This document shows positions 50,285-63,993 of a stretch of DNA of 64,000 bases, one piece after another. Every line of letters starts with the position of its first letter. Position 1 is the stretch's first letter. The stretch comes from Trichoplax sp. H2 (lineage: Eukaryota > Placozoa > Uniplacotomia > Trichoplacea). The DNA is taken from positions 248,001 through 312,000 of the forward strand of contig NOWV01000079.1 of assembly GCA_003344405.1 (NCBI GenBank), written 5' to 3'. Position numbers and translations under genes: made by a program. Below the pieces are notes generated by a model, which saw only the letters and a list, made by a program, of their open reading frames with translations, ran no database searches and was not told the origin of the DNA.

Positions 50285-50580
50285 TTTACTGTACTGTATG
50301 CAGTATGTATGTAAATTAAAGAGCTGTAAGATAATCGATAGCAACGCTTACCGTATAGTACAGTAAAGTACCGTGTTCCACATACTGTACACTGTACAGT
50401 AGAAGATAGTACAGTACAGTGTATTGTGCAGAAAGACTGTAGTAGACGCTTCGTACTGTAGAAGATGTACTGTATAGAACGTGAATCTACAGTCGAGTGA
50501 GTAGACCACACGAGAAAAGCAAAAGTTTGTTGCTTACCCCCTCTCTTATGGTCTATTGTACCGTACAGTACAGTGAAGTT
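50285..50580. promoter_or_regulatory. GTAC cluster, candidate promoter of the NrtS-like gene
   Basis: TTACTGTACTGTATGCAGTA, CATACTGTACACTGTACAGT, GATAGTACAGTACAGTGTAT, AGATGTACTGTATAG and TGTACCGTACAGTACAGTG are spread over 295 bases upstream of the start at 50081. The minus-strand open frame at 50245-50619 is a repeat translation. A further solitary copy (CACAGTACAGTACTGTATG) is near 51080. Role inferred. Confidence 0.5.
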
Positions 50581-50619
50581 GAGTGAACACTGTAAACGGA
50601 CTACAAAGCTAGAATGCAA

Positions 50620-53600
50620 TCAGAGACTCAGACAACGGAGGAGGAAGGTCTCTGTTGAGTTATACTGTAAGCAAGATCGAAGCGCAGTGCTGTAGTAAAA
50701 TTTTGAAGAAATCCATTTTTTGTTTCGTAGTCAGTAGCATAGATTTAAGTCGATTTCATTAAACAATCTATCTGTTTCTTTGTCGTAGATTCTTCTGCTG
50801 CGTACATAAAAGCATAGTATACGAATATTGACATTAATACGTAAATATGAACTGTAGCAAACACTCGTTAGCTCTTTAGCAGTCACTCTCTTTTTAAATG
50901 TTATGTTCGTTCTTGTCAAAAGTCCGATCTGTTATTGTTAAAAACAGAAATCTCTTCAATGAATTTGTGTTTAAGCGTAGATGCGTTGAAATGGACTGAT
51001 GTAAAGGAGTTCAGTACTGAGATCTTAGTGAGTGTTTTCTCGTTTGGTCGCTTGCTGCAGTTACTGCAATGAAATACTCACAGTACAGTACTGTATGTAC
51101 TTAACAAAAAGAATGCAGTAGCTAGTTGCCAAAAACATTCACAAAAGTCGATCTGATACTGTCAGCCTTATCTCCAAGGTTACAAATTTCGATTTAGGAT
51201 ATTGAGAGGTAAAAGAAAAAGCTTTTACTTTTACCTCCATGAATTCAGATTTTCCATTTTTTTTTTGCGCTTAAGGGCTACTGGATCATAATAGTAGTGT
51301 TAGCTGAATTTTATTCTTATCTAAATGCACTTAGTAAGGCTTGCTACCGGCGAACTGGCGTTATCCTAAAATTGCCGCTTCCAGCATGATAATTTAATTT
51401 AAATTTGTCTTATACAATCATGCATATATCGGACACACGCGTACATATACTATATACGGACAATGTCATCCAGGCTCTCAATTCAAGAACAGCCTAGCGC
51501 AATCAGTCCAATCTGTACGCAATAAAGTTATAGTGATTCACAACAAGAATCTCTGATATACCATCGCAGTTTCTAAAAAATATTGAAAGAGCTGATCCAA
51601 TTTCTCGATCCTGACCACTTGCAGTATATATATTGAATCGATTATGTTGGACTGCCTGGTTGTTTCAATTTAGGATCATCATAGCGTTGCAAAATGAGCA
51701 GTTACAGACTACAGAAAGGCTGAGAGTGCCATCCTTGAGTAGTTAAATTGCTTCCTAAACATGATTACGTTCTGTCATACCGACTATATGCGTATCATTC
51801 ATTCATGGCAGTGCTGCGGAAATGGCATTAATTTTTACGACCAGTGTCATATTCATAGTTTCTTTCTTTTTGCTATATTCTCGTATTAGGCAATTCTGCC
51901 TGCACGACTAGCGCCTACCTATAACATTAGTAAGCCACTACAATCCGATACTTCATTACTGTAATAAGTCAACGAGGATATACTTTTATATGAGTTCTAT
52001 CACCTGCCTGTATAATTTTACAGATTGCATTAATTCATAAATTCAATATTTCTATATGTTATTGAAACATCAGTGATAGTAATTATACGGTATGATCGAA
52101 AATTGAATTGATATGTTAATAAATACAATATTAATCAACTCGGCATAATAAATAAACACAGGTGCGGAAAGATACATCATGTGATTTCGAAGAGAGAGCC
52201 AATGACAACTATTCTTCATCGATTAAGATCGAATAGTCAATAGAAATCTGCCATTGATCACTCGTGATGATAATGGTGGGTATTTGTGATTCTCTATTGA
52301 TCGACACTATGTATTGCGCCTATAACGACAGAAATTAATCCATATCATCTCACTAACGTTGCCAACATTGTCTCTACAATGATCACTCACCAATATGAAA
52401 ACGAAGGTGCGTTTTTATGCGACCCTTCTTCATCTATTCAGTGAACTTGAGATCCAAAATACGATAACCTAGTGCAAGACACGTATCATTTTAATCATTG
52501 GATAAATTTTTCATGTAGAAAATACGTATGTTGTTGCTATAGAGAGAGCGATTTAGAATATGTATAACTAGCCTATGCCTTATCCTCTATAGAACGAAGC
52601 AAGGTTAAGCATGACGATAGTGTTCCTGATCTACTAAGCTATTGATTGTGACTCAAATTGAGACAATAGAAAGGCAAATAATGGAATATTTTTTTTCTTC
52701 ATAGAAAGTAATAAGTGAAAAGTCAGCTTACATAATAATACTATTTATTTGAATCCAATCTATAGCTTTAAATCGATAAGAAAGTACAAGGATAAATCGA
52801 ATCACCTATCAATGGCTGCAAAGGAAGTCAATCATGTTCCTTTGGTCATACAGAATTATTTCTGGAAATTACAAAGGTAGGCCTATAAAATAAGCTGTCC
52901 AACTCTGATTTAAAGTTATCCCTCACACACTCATAACTTCGGTCTAATTGACTCTTAAATAAACCAAATTAGAAAATAGCAAATACAGTGTGATATTGAA
53001 GAATACGATAGGAAAATAATTCTCATCGTTAATAAATTGACGATTGCACAGAACAAAGATCATGATTTTTGCTTAGATTAAGAAGTCAAGTCTCTATCCT
53101 AACTCTTGCATTTCATGCTTTACTATTTCGATCATGACTAATAGCGTGATGGTAACCAATAGAATTCATTCGGAATGAATTTATATAAAGCAGTCTAGAT
53201 TACTTATTATCGTGCAAAGACTATGTGAACTTTCATAGTTAGAAACGTCTGAAAATTTACACTCATCACAAATAGAATCTGACAGTATCTTCATACTATA
53301 ATCGAGATTAGACTCTCATTGAGAAAATCTAGGATTCGAAAATTAGTCTCCGAAAGCCAACTGCTAAGTTAAATCCCTCCATATCGAAATATTTTAAAAT
53401 GGTTTAATTTAATGACGCTACAATAATTGGCTTATCATTTTTTTATTCTATGTGGAAAAGTGCAAATCCACTTCAATGTTGATATGACATATTCTTTGAA
53501 TATCCATTTGTTGGTAACAGCAGCATGTTATACTTTCACTATTTACCTCTGTTCCTGAAATCGACCAAGTTATAATTGTTAAAACTACTTTAATACTCCT

Positions 53601-53741
53601 TTAATATTACCGGTAGACCTATTATAGTCGGATAGAACATCTTTAACAAATTGAATTTGGGCGTCATTTTCTCTATTGACAACCTATATCTTTGTTTTCT
53701 ACCATCAATGATTCTATGCTCACCTATCATATATCTCTTCA
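50620..53741. other. intergenic upstream of UNC80
   Basis: No gene is recognised on either strand. Apart from the single GTAC palindrome near 51080 there is no cluster, in contrast to the 5' flanks of the housekeeping genes. Confidence 0.45.
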
Positions 53742-56700
53742 ATGGAACGCGATAGCCCATTTATGAGGCCAAAACTGGGTAAAAACTGTGATGGAATATG
53801 CGTGGTAAGTAATTCTCTTACTATTGATATAATATTTTGATGAAAATTGCCAATAAAGGCAATGCTCTGACTTAAAATAAGTTGTATAAGATGGCAAGTA
53901 TTCGATCCTTAAAAATTATGAATACTAGACTTTTATTTGATAACATTTTAGTATTCATCACTTAGTTATTGAACTCTAATCTATAACTCTAATCTTGGCT
54001 CATATACTACTAAAAGAAGACTATAGTAGTCTTTCTCGCCACTCTTGTTTTAATTGTAATACATAATCTTGATGGATAGTTAAGCAATCCACGAAAAATA
54101 AGTGAATATTCGAGAACATTAATCTGTCTAAGGTACTAACGTAATAGTTATTAGGAAGAATCAAATCTGGATACCAACTACGACAATAATAATTACCATG
54201 CAATAAAATAGGAAAACTAATAATTTTTAATTGTGTGGAAGACTCAAAATAAAATACTCTTAATTTACGTTACTGACAGGCAAATATAAATCTAAGCAGT
54301 TATCAACAGCATCCTCAGTCTTATTTGTGTTCATGTGACATTATGATACATTCACTATCAAAATCTGCATAATTGCAACCATATTAACTATTCTTGAATC
54401 ATGCTATAATGTCTAAAATTTTAATAGTCACGGATCATATATGCAAGTTAGTGGAATAAGACTACAGAAGAATTCTAAAAAGCGGCATATTTCACTGATT
54501 CCCTCTGTAAAAATTCAAACTTTTATGTCGATAATAATATACTTGAGCGAAAGATAAGCAGTTTAATGAAAGTTCCGCAACGTTCGCTGTGCATTAAATT
54601 GCCAACCTTGATGGAAAAATAGTTGCTGCAATAACGTATTGATGTGGAAGTAAAATTCTAATGAATATTGCTCTATCGGCATTGCCTGTTCAAGGGCGTA
54701 TGATTTAGATTTCAAACATCTAGTTTTAAACTCATATGATTTGATTGTTCCATAATAGATATTAGAAAGAATAATTTGCGAGAATAAAATATGTGGTTTA
54801 CCAGATGGACTCATCAAGGCAATCTCATCAATATCGAGATGGGATTTTGTGGCGGCCGCTACGCCTCATGTTATACGTTGTTGCTCCGCCATGCTAGCGA
54901 ATCGAAATCAGTTTGATAGAATGAACATCGCTGAAACTAAATTAATGTACACCTTACACTGGATTTTGCTGGATGCTCGAAGTGAATGCAGTACTGAAAG
55001 TATTTTATCCATGGAGGTGATCCAATTATTTGTTCAATTAATGGTGCCCCATGCTTACAATCTTAGAGATGCGGACTTAACATTTAGACTAGAAAAAGGT
55101 GTTAGAATTTGGAAAGCGTTGAGACATCATCAAGCACCAGAGGTACCCGCTTTTACCGGCCAGTCTATTAATCAGAATCCATTATTACAACATAAAATGG
55201 TGACTAATTTTGATACTGCTGTAGTGCGATGTTTAACTTCCTCAAATTGGTCAGAACAAGGTATTACTTGGGCTATTATTTATTTGCAGCAACAGCTAAC
55301 CTACTCTATCAATTCAATGTCTCAGCAATTGCTAGCAGATAGTGATAATATTCGAGAAGCGCGCTCAGCCTCTTGTTCTCGAATGCGCAATACTAAGCGT
55401 CATGTCCTTCAACACCAGCAACGAAGTTTAGATCACCGCTCCGGTAAAGAGAATACGCAAACGACCAACCTCACATGTAATCCCTTAATGTTACATCAAT
55501 TAGCCGTGAATGACATTAGCTGTGGAAATAGTGAAGCAGGAAGCAGTAGTGATATCGATGATGTTGATTCGGCATCTAAGGAAGCCTATGATCTCTATCG
55601 TGCTAAAATTTCAAATGCATTCTGCCACATCGTCAGGGGTCGAGCAAACCCTAGATTATGTGATTTAATTTGCGCTTATACCTTAACTGTTATAGATTCT
55701 AATTTTTTACCCTGGAAGTGCCTAGAACATTATACTAGCCAGGAAAAAGGAAAGCAATTACAGGACATGTTAGCTGTATACATGGGAAAAGAATCGTCTA
55801 GTAAATCAGATTTAAGCCATGAGGCTCTTCAACAAGTCGGTCAAGCATATGAGATTTATAATTCTATTTTAATTCTCGTCGTCAATGTATTTAAACATCT
55901 TGGTTGCCAGTATGGTTGTGGCGAGGGCATCCGAGGCACACATGGCGATAAACTACGATCCCAAACTATTGATATACTGATACGATTACGTAACACAAGT
56001 AAGGTATTTTTTACCGCTTGCCTGAGAAATTTTATCGTCAATAATGCAATACAAGATACTCTAGATTTCTATCATGCTTTATTGGGATTTTGCTGTGCAG
56101 AAAGTGGCACAGGTAATGACATGGTACATCCTATGAACAGCCAAAATTTAGGTTCAATAGAAAACTATTTGCTCCTATCGACATTACAGACATTTTTGCA
56201 TCAATGCCAACAATTTGATAATGCCACTCATCGAAATGCGGTTAGTATTATTATGTCATTAGTAAGAATTAAATGTTATTCTCGAATGTTTTATTTATTT
56301 TAATAAAATTGTACTCATATGATATCTTTCTACTTGGCAATATGCTTTTAAAATAAAGGCATTTAGTAAAACTTCCGTCCACCTCAGCCATTATAGGCTG
56401 ACGAAATGTAATCTCGTTGCTTCTATTAACATGAAATAATGACTTTCCATACTTTGAATAATAGACACTCTCAGGAGAAATTCGCCAATTACTGCGACAT
56501 ATTAGCCATGAATATCCGGACGTTTATTCACGGATTGTTCTAACCATTCTTGTCAAGTCTTGTAAATTATCGAATCGATCACCTGGGCTCTTTAGCAGTA
56601 GCGTACCTTGCTCAGATTCTGTTCCTTCATCAGACAGTGATTTTACTGTCTCTTGTTCATCATCATTTTCCGGCAATGCTGATTCATCAGCCGTACATAA

Positions 56701-59700
56701 ACCAAGAAGCTTATTAAAGAAGTTACTAACATCAAGTTTCAAAGAAAGATGTATGTGTGAGTAGCTTATCGTTGACATGAGGCTCATTAGCTATTATATC
56801 CTTGATAAAGTACTAATGATGCATCATATAATTATTGCTATTTTTTACTGTACATTCGCATATGAAATTTACGCGAATCTTGCTAATGATATACACTTAG
56901 TATTGCCGTAATTAAAATGATTGTGATACAGTGCTTAATAGACTGCGTGATTATAATATTTTAACTATTTGCTAATATGTGTTAGCGGATACAAAAATGA
57001 ATAAAGGAAGTAGAGGTGAAATATCGCCGAGTCATTTACCATCTAGCAATACTGCCAGTAGTTCCGTTATCCAGGACACTGGAGAGATTATGGAACAGCC
57101 AATGACGGATAGAAGTACTCAATCATCGGCTACATATGGTATTTCTATTTCATAATGCAAATAAACTACAACAATAAAATTATTTATAGGATTAAGCTTA
57201 GCTATATATAAAGATATAAATTAATATAAAGGCTTTATTATTATTTTAACAGCAAGTAAAAGCCGTAATGACTATGCAGCTGAAAGAATCCACAGCAGAA
57301 ATACTGGTGCATCTGTGTGGAAAAAGCACTTATCCTTCCTTAAGTTAGGTCAAAAGGCCAAAAAATTACGCCGAGAATCCAGTTAAGTCCTATGCAACGA
57401 ATTGTATTCATTTATTATTATGTTACCAATTCCTTATAAATAATGCCGGATGCCTTCTACTAGTTTCATTTAAATTCACGAATTACAGGCTGATAATTCA
57501 TATTCTCATGTGAATCGAAACTAATAACGTAAAGGTATATTCGCTAATTACTATAAAACAAATTTTACCTCAATCACCCCTGGAATAGGCATTTTATCCG
57601 AAGAAGGTTCTGCTTACGCTAACTCAAGTGCTAGTATTCAAGCAATGGAAATTAAGAAATATTTAGAAAATTTAAATTGTGGAGTTTTGGATTTTTCCTT
57701 TTTAATTGAATGCTCCCAACCAGGCTCTGTGCCTAGCCCCGCTTTGTTAACTGCCATATTCAATCTGGTATGTCGTAAGTGACTCATTATGCTTATCATC
57801 TATATCAATCTTAAATTTCATGCCTATTACATTAATGATTCCAATAAATTTAAAGCTAATATGTTATCCGCTTAAATATGTATCACTAAATATTTTAAAA
57901 ATGACTGATGTTGCTATGCATAGCATACAATACAATGCTATAGTCAATAAATTCTGTTAGACCGTTTTAGTAACAGCAACACATATACAAAAACGATTAT
58001 AAAATTTCTGAATAGAAATCACCGATTGTTGCGAGGGCTCTCATTTTTGCTCAACTTGCTCATCTTGTGAATCGATGCCGTCATAACGAATGGCCCACAT
58101 GGATGACGAGAAATTATTTACAAGGTAAGTAAGAGTTTAAAATTCGTTAACTAAATGAAATGTAACCTAGATATTTAAACATAGCATACAGTAATTAAAA
58201 GAATATTTTATAATGCTTTACTAATAGTCATGATCATTGAAATTGTATAGGTCGTTCGACTACAGCTGTTAAACGGCGAAACGCTCGTCATAAGCAAGCA
58301 GTAGCTGAATCATTTTATCAATGGGGTGTTGCCATCGGCAATAAATTAAGGGAGTTACACGAAAGTGAAACAATTGCAAAACATAACAGTGCAGAAGCCC
58401 ATTTTGAACCTTGTAAGCTCTTATTCTCGATCATTAAGCTATAAAAAAATTAGCAAGACCATCTTTGAGCTAACTTAAAAATGTTTATAGTGTCATCTTT
58501 TATTCAATACAAATTATTTTCATACATTCCTTAAATGAATCCGGGATTACAGTTGAGATCACCACCTCTTGTCCCTATTCATTGAAGCTCGTTGCTTGCC
58601 AATTAATCTATGAAATTACGGCATTTTTTGTGGAAAATCCAAGTGTGAAGACAAAAATCGATAACTACATATCGCCTAGGAGAGAGGAGCCTCGTAGTAG
58701 CAGAGCAAGTGTTAAGCAGACTGTCGGTTTCAAGAGACGAAGGAGGACTATTCGAGTTAGTACCATAGTTTTACTCCAAATAAATTAAAATCTATTTCGA
58801 ATATCGTATATAGAAATTAGATTATGTAGCGATAATTGACTTAAGAATTTCCATTTGAATTTTATATCAGCAAAAATCCAGAGCTAGCAGTGCAAATTCC
58901 TCTCCACGCTCAAGAAGGACGTCCAATGTTGAAATAAATGATGATGACAGCCCGCTTAAAGTGTCGAGTCAAAGTTTTGATGACCGAAAACCTATTAAAA
59001 GCCCAAGTGCAAGTGTTAAAGGTGCCCCTGCCAAGTTATTTGAAAGGAGACATTCTTCAGTGAAATTGGCTAGGACTGTGGTCTATGGCATATCAACAAG
59101 TATTTATTCACCGCGCATGCATGGCGGGCGTACTAGCATTTCTAAATCATGGCGTAAAAAATCAAGTATGGCAGCTGCAGAAGTAGAAGTAGAAGCAAAG
59201 GATGATGATAGCAGTATTTTTAAACGTAGGAGCACAAAGAGGAGAAGGCAGTCACCTCTAGACAGAACCATATCTGCGGAACTGGGTGGTGTAGAAAATA
59301 GACGACGTTTTATGTCAACTAGAGTCCGTAAAACCAGTAAAGGATCCACGATAAGCAATTCATTCCGACAAAGACTTATCCATACAGCAAGAAAATTCGA
59401 ACAATCAGAGGATAATGAGCCAACATCCCCAACAGTAAAATCTAATTTTGATATTGATTCGTTCCCTTGGATTCGGTCAGTTCTACAGCTATGCACAGAT
59501 AAAGACTTCAGCTGCAAATGTTTGCAGCAAGGTAACAGTAAATGTTATGTTAGCTGTCATCGCTTTCAGACCGATTGTTGCTACCAACTTTCGAACATCA
59601 TGAAGCTAGTTTGCAGTCGAATTCATATACCCGATGAGTTATTTATTGCCATTTTGACATCAAGCAAGAGTCCATATGAAAATTTTACTTCATCAAATAA

Positions 59701-62700
59701 AAGATTAACTCCGTTTTTAACTTACTTAGATAAAGATGTAAGTGGTTCATGTTCGAGCTATATTAGACTTTATTTAACTACATGCATTTACCTATTTTTT
59801 ATTACTCTATTCGTGGCAATTGTTAATTATATTTCGCTAATGATGAATTTTTACAATTCCTAGATGTCTTGCATTGCTTGCTCACCATTTTCAGTCATGT
59901 CAACTGCTGCAGCAACTTTGCCTGATTCAACCTATGAAAGCCTTATTCCTGTAACATGGCAATTGCTGTTAGAATCGGAATTAAAATTATCGTCTGTTGC
60001 TTGTAAGTAATATAGCTAAAACCAAATCTCCCATGTCTCATATTTCATCGACTCCTTATAATAATCTGCGTTCCTTTCTTCAATTCTAGCTACAGTTTTC
60101 CTCTTGGCCTCTTCCAGGAAAGAGGAATATGTGCAAGAACTCCTTCGAGGCGAATTTAACTCAAAAGATGCTTCACGTATCGTTAAATGTATCCAAAGGT
60201 TTGTACAAAAGTACTATTGCCTGAAATTTTAAATTATTAAGTTTATCGTTTCATAAATATAATTTAAGTTACGTTATAACTCTACCTTTTCATTTAGGTT
60301 TAGCATCTTATGGAGGAATCGATATAATATGTCTCCTAAGCTTCCGCATGCCGCTTATAAATATTTTAAGGTAGTGGAGAATGTATTGTTCAGAAGAATA
60401 AATGATGGTTGCTATTTTTACTTTCTATCGCTATTTTTTTTAAACTCTAGTTCGGGCCACCACGTGTTAAATTTACTTTACCTTCTCCTGCCTTGGGTCT
60501 ACCAGCGCAAGCTGTGCCAGATATTTCGTGGGTTTTTGCATCACACTACAGAAATCCTGGAGACCTGGATGATAAGGTAACTTTTGAATAATTGTGATTC
60601 AAATTCGTAATGATAGAGCAGTTGGACTGGTGTAATCACAAATCATTTATCCGCAGAATCAATGTCATTAAGAAGGATGCAGCGAATTCTATTACCCTAT
60701 CAAGCTTTTTAAACAACTTCATGTACTTTTCTTAATCTATTACTTTAGCTTTCCATAGTTGGTTACCGAACTGAAGTAATCTCTCAAAGAAGAGAAAAAA
60801 AAGAAAAAGAAATAGCACAAATGAAAGCAAATCAGAGAGAAAAATATAAATTGCTCTCCATACCGCTGATATCGCACGCCTGTAACCAAGACGAAGGCGA
60901 AGGTTAGCCGCAGTATCGTCATTTATTCCAAGAACTTATGTTTAAATAGTTTGCGTGGTGATATTATCCTTGCTATGAATGTAATGTTGTTTATTCTAAT
61001 ACTATAAACCAGAAACCGAAGGGCAAGATAAGGAATACAATCGAATCATGCAACAACCTTTCTTTCCTCCTTCGCTCACTGCTTCGGTAATTGATTTAAT
61101 AGTATGCCTGGAAAATGCTGCTACGGATTTTAACGGCGTATCTGGTAAACTTTTATTCAATTACTTCAGTTATAATTGAATTATTGATATAACGTTCAAG
61201 AAGTCCTTTCGCTGCCTTAATTACAAATTTATAGCTGACGTACCGCTTTGATTTATCGACGTAGTTATGAAAACTAGCTTGCAAGTAATATGGTCTTGTC
61301 TGGTTGAAGAACCATCGCTGTTTTTTCGACATTTTATCGAAAATTTGTTGGATCGTGGTTCTCAGGTAAAGCTATTTCACAATTACTCACACTGGTACCA
61401 AAGGTGTCGTGACTACAATGTCTCTACAAAAGATAGCATTTCCAACTTACAAGTGCTCATAAATACTGTTTCATTAAAAGTTTGCTCTCGCTGTTTTCAA
61501 TTTAGGATTTACTACTGCAATCCATTCGTAAGCTTTTGCTTTGCTTACCTTATCTACCTCAGGCTGCAGCTCATTTTTTACTGAATCATTTGGTATGAAG
61601 CATACATAGATTGCTAAATCATAGTATTAACAACGCTAATGCACTTTATCGAAATTTAACTTTTTTTGATCGCTACCTTGGCTGCTAAACAATTAAGATT
61701 GCTTAACCTTGTAGTACATTTCGCTTCGGTTAGGTTGGAGTTGTAATGCATCAAGTCAATAATCCAACAGAATTTTCCAAGCGCTCCATCATGTCTGTAA
61801 TGTCAGTAGTATGGCAGGTAAAATTTATTGTACGGTAGATTACAAGAATATGACACATTTAGCTAGAAAAATATTACCCTTAATATTTTACCTATCCCTC
61901 AGGTTGCTTCTCACGTCCATGATGTCAAGTTGAAAGATATCAAAGCCACTCTTCGAAAGGAGCAAAGCGATGTAAAAATTTAAAGACATACTATCCTATT
62001 AATTGCAGCTAAATAAGCCTAGCATTCTCAATACTGTAGCATTTTTAAATGTATTTTTCGAATTTTTAGTCGACGGTATTAATTTGCGCTGGAGGTCCGG
62101 GAACTAAGGTAAATACAAACTAAAAACACTTGATAGTTATCTATTACCTGATTTCAGCTGCAATATAAAGTATTCATTACAAAATGCTGTTATTTTGACA
62201 GAACGTTATTTTATGAACTAAAATTTTATCTTACAGAAATTAAAGATTTTTTCACCGGAAAATCTAGAAACTGCTATTGAAGTGCCGCTGCATGAGGTCA
62301 AATTGCTATCACGTATTAATTTACCGCTAGTCTAGGGCATTAAGTTGTTATTTCCGTGCAAAATATTAAGAAGTAAAAAGGTTTATATTTCCTTTAATTT
62401 TTACAAGTAGGACATGCAAATGGGACGTGTTTACGATTTTGCCATTGCTCGATCACATTCACATCGCGACGAGTATTGCTTAATAGACCAGAAGTCGGGT
62501 AAAGCAAATCATACTTTCATATCACCTAAGATCATTTAATTTTGCTGCTTACAGAACCAAAGAAGTTTAAGCTTTACTCTCAGCAAATTTTAAATATCGA
62601 ATCTTCAAATAAGCGATTCTTTCATATCCTTAGATTATGTTTTCGACTCAAAAGACTATGTCATAGATTTCTACAGTCATCGTAACAATCCACCTCCTAA

Positions 62701-63993
62701 TTTGTTGATTAAGAAATTATCTCGCAATGACAAGGAGCAACGAATTTCTGCACAGGTGTGGCTGATGTAAACTAAAATAGTAAAATAGTTACAGTATTGA
62801 TAAAATAATAAAGTATCACTGACCATTTAATCCAATTGCAGCTTTTCTAATAAATTCTACTACAGTGAATATTTCAATGATACCACATTAAATCTTATAA
62901 ATTTAAAAGATTATAACTAGAAAATTGGCAGAAGTCGGGAAATTACTTTTCACCCAAGTGCTAGTCCACGTTGATGATAATCAGGTAATAAACGAAATGC
63001 TTAGCATTAAGCTAGCTATTGAAAAATCAGATATGACATAAATTAATTATCATATTTGTACAAATAATCTTTTCTTGAAAAGCACTTTACTGGTGAATGT
63101 TTATTTTAATCTTGAATAGATCTTACAGCAATCCTTACAGCTCCATTCTGATTTAGTGAAGCTGCAATCATTCCCTAGGACCGCAATTGATGTCGATTTC
63201 GTTCTTTGTGGTATAGAGACCTATGGTCGTGTAAGTGGGCGCAATTTACTTTATATGGAACCTTGAGAAGCACTTGAAATTAGTGGCTGAGCTACACATC
63301 TTTATTATCAAGAGTGGCTTAACATTGGCCTTGCTATGTTTTATTTATAGGAATTAATCACTACAGATATTGTGCAAAGGCTTTCATGGATTAACTTTAT
63401 CTTGGAATTGTTTCAAGGAATTGGTTCGACATCGTCATATTTATGGTCTGATGAATTCACGTCGTATATTAATATCATTAACGGAGCAATATTAATGCAT
63501 AGTGAAGAGGTTATAATCCTGAGATCTGGTCTGGCAGTGTTTATAAAAATTGCTCAACAATTTGGTCAATCGTTTATAAATAATTGCGGGTATATTACGC
63601 TTACCACTTATAATACCTAGCAAATCTTGAAATGAAAGTGTTACTTTAATTAATATAATATATATATTACATCTAATAGAATAATTGCTTCTACCAATGT
63701 CAATGCTTTAATTCTTCAAAATTTCTATATTCCAGTTATAATTGCATCCTGCCGACATTAATACAAATATATGCTCACCATTATCATAATTCGTTGGCTA
63801 AGCAAGCCATAGAGGTAAGCATATAGCGTTAATTCACCTTATCTAGTAGTATGTATGCCGTCAATACTATATTATTACATTAAGTATAATAACCATCTGG
63901 CATAAATTACTCTAATCATGTCATCTATTGTATTCCAATTAGTTTACATGGAGTCAATTCTATGCAATACATAGGAGCCCTTTCTTACTCCGG
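53742..63993 (+). CDS. UNC80: UNC80, NALCN channel complex subunit, 5' part (29 exons, continues beyond the window)
   Basis: This is a large scaffold of the NALCN sodium-leak channelosome (NALCN-FAM155-UNC79-UNC80) at the plasma membrane. Exons: 53742-53804, 54759-56240, 56465-56750, 56986-57138, 57253-57381, 57589-57767, 58016-58124, 58251-58412, 58553-58755, 58871-59737, 59864-60002, 60090-60198, 60298-60370, 60451-60576, 60749-60902, 61013-61144, 61265-61365, 61506-61592, 61734-61817, 61903-61971, 62070-62108, 62237-62296, 62411-62498, 62634-62755, 62910-62984, 63120-63230, 63351-63589, 63736-63814, 63943-63993. This gives 1857 residues so far (human about 3258 in all). Matching blocks in order: FMRPKLGK, ISSISRWDFV, NIAETKLMYTLHWILLDA, ADLTFRL, GCQYGCGEGIRG, DFYHALLGFC, GEIRQLL, SFYQWGVAIGNKL, VTWQLLLESELKLSSVA, SCLVEEPSLFFRHFIENLL, KDIKATLRKEQ, FTWSQFYAIHRSPFLL. 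The start ATG follows an in-frame stop. Exon 10 is mostly basic-Ser-rich disordered sequence. The animal-specific family supports a metazoan source. Confidence 0.95.
53805..54758 (+). other. intron 1 of UNC80
   Basis: The donor is GTG|GTAAGT and the acceptor CCATAATAG|ATATTAG; phase 0 joins GICV to ILERIICENK, matching the family spacing. Minus-strand open frames within or over it (54021-54203, 54563-54817) have no family features. The second runs over exon 2 and is its shadow. Confidence 0.8.

Noticed and set aside
14515-51102. CRISPR array or phage-type repeat explanation for the GTAC clusters
   Set aside because: Units are 5 bases with no spacers of constant length, and the surrounding genes are spliced animal genes.
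56241-56303. Extension of UNC80 exon 2 to the donor at 56262 or to the stop at 56303
   Set aside because: Ending at GCG|GTTAGT (56240) restores the family spacing before GEIRQLL; the longer forms add residues with no counterpart. The 56262 donor remains a possible alternative.
56524-56787. 87-codon minus-strand open frame with acidic sequence
   Set aside because: It is the antisense of UNC80 exon 3, whose plus-strand reading (EIRQLLRHISHEYPDVYSRI) matches the family.
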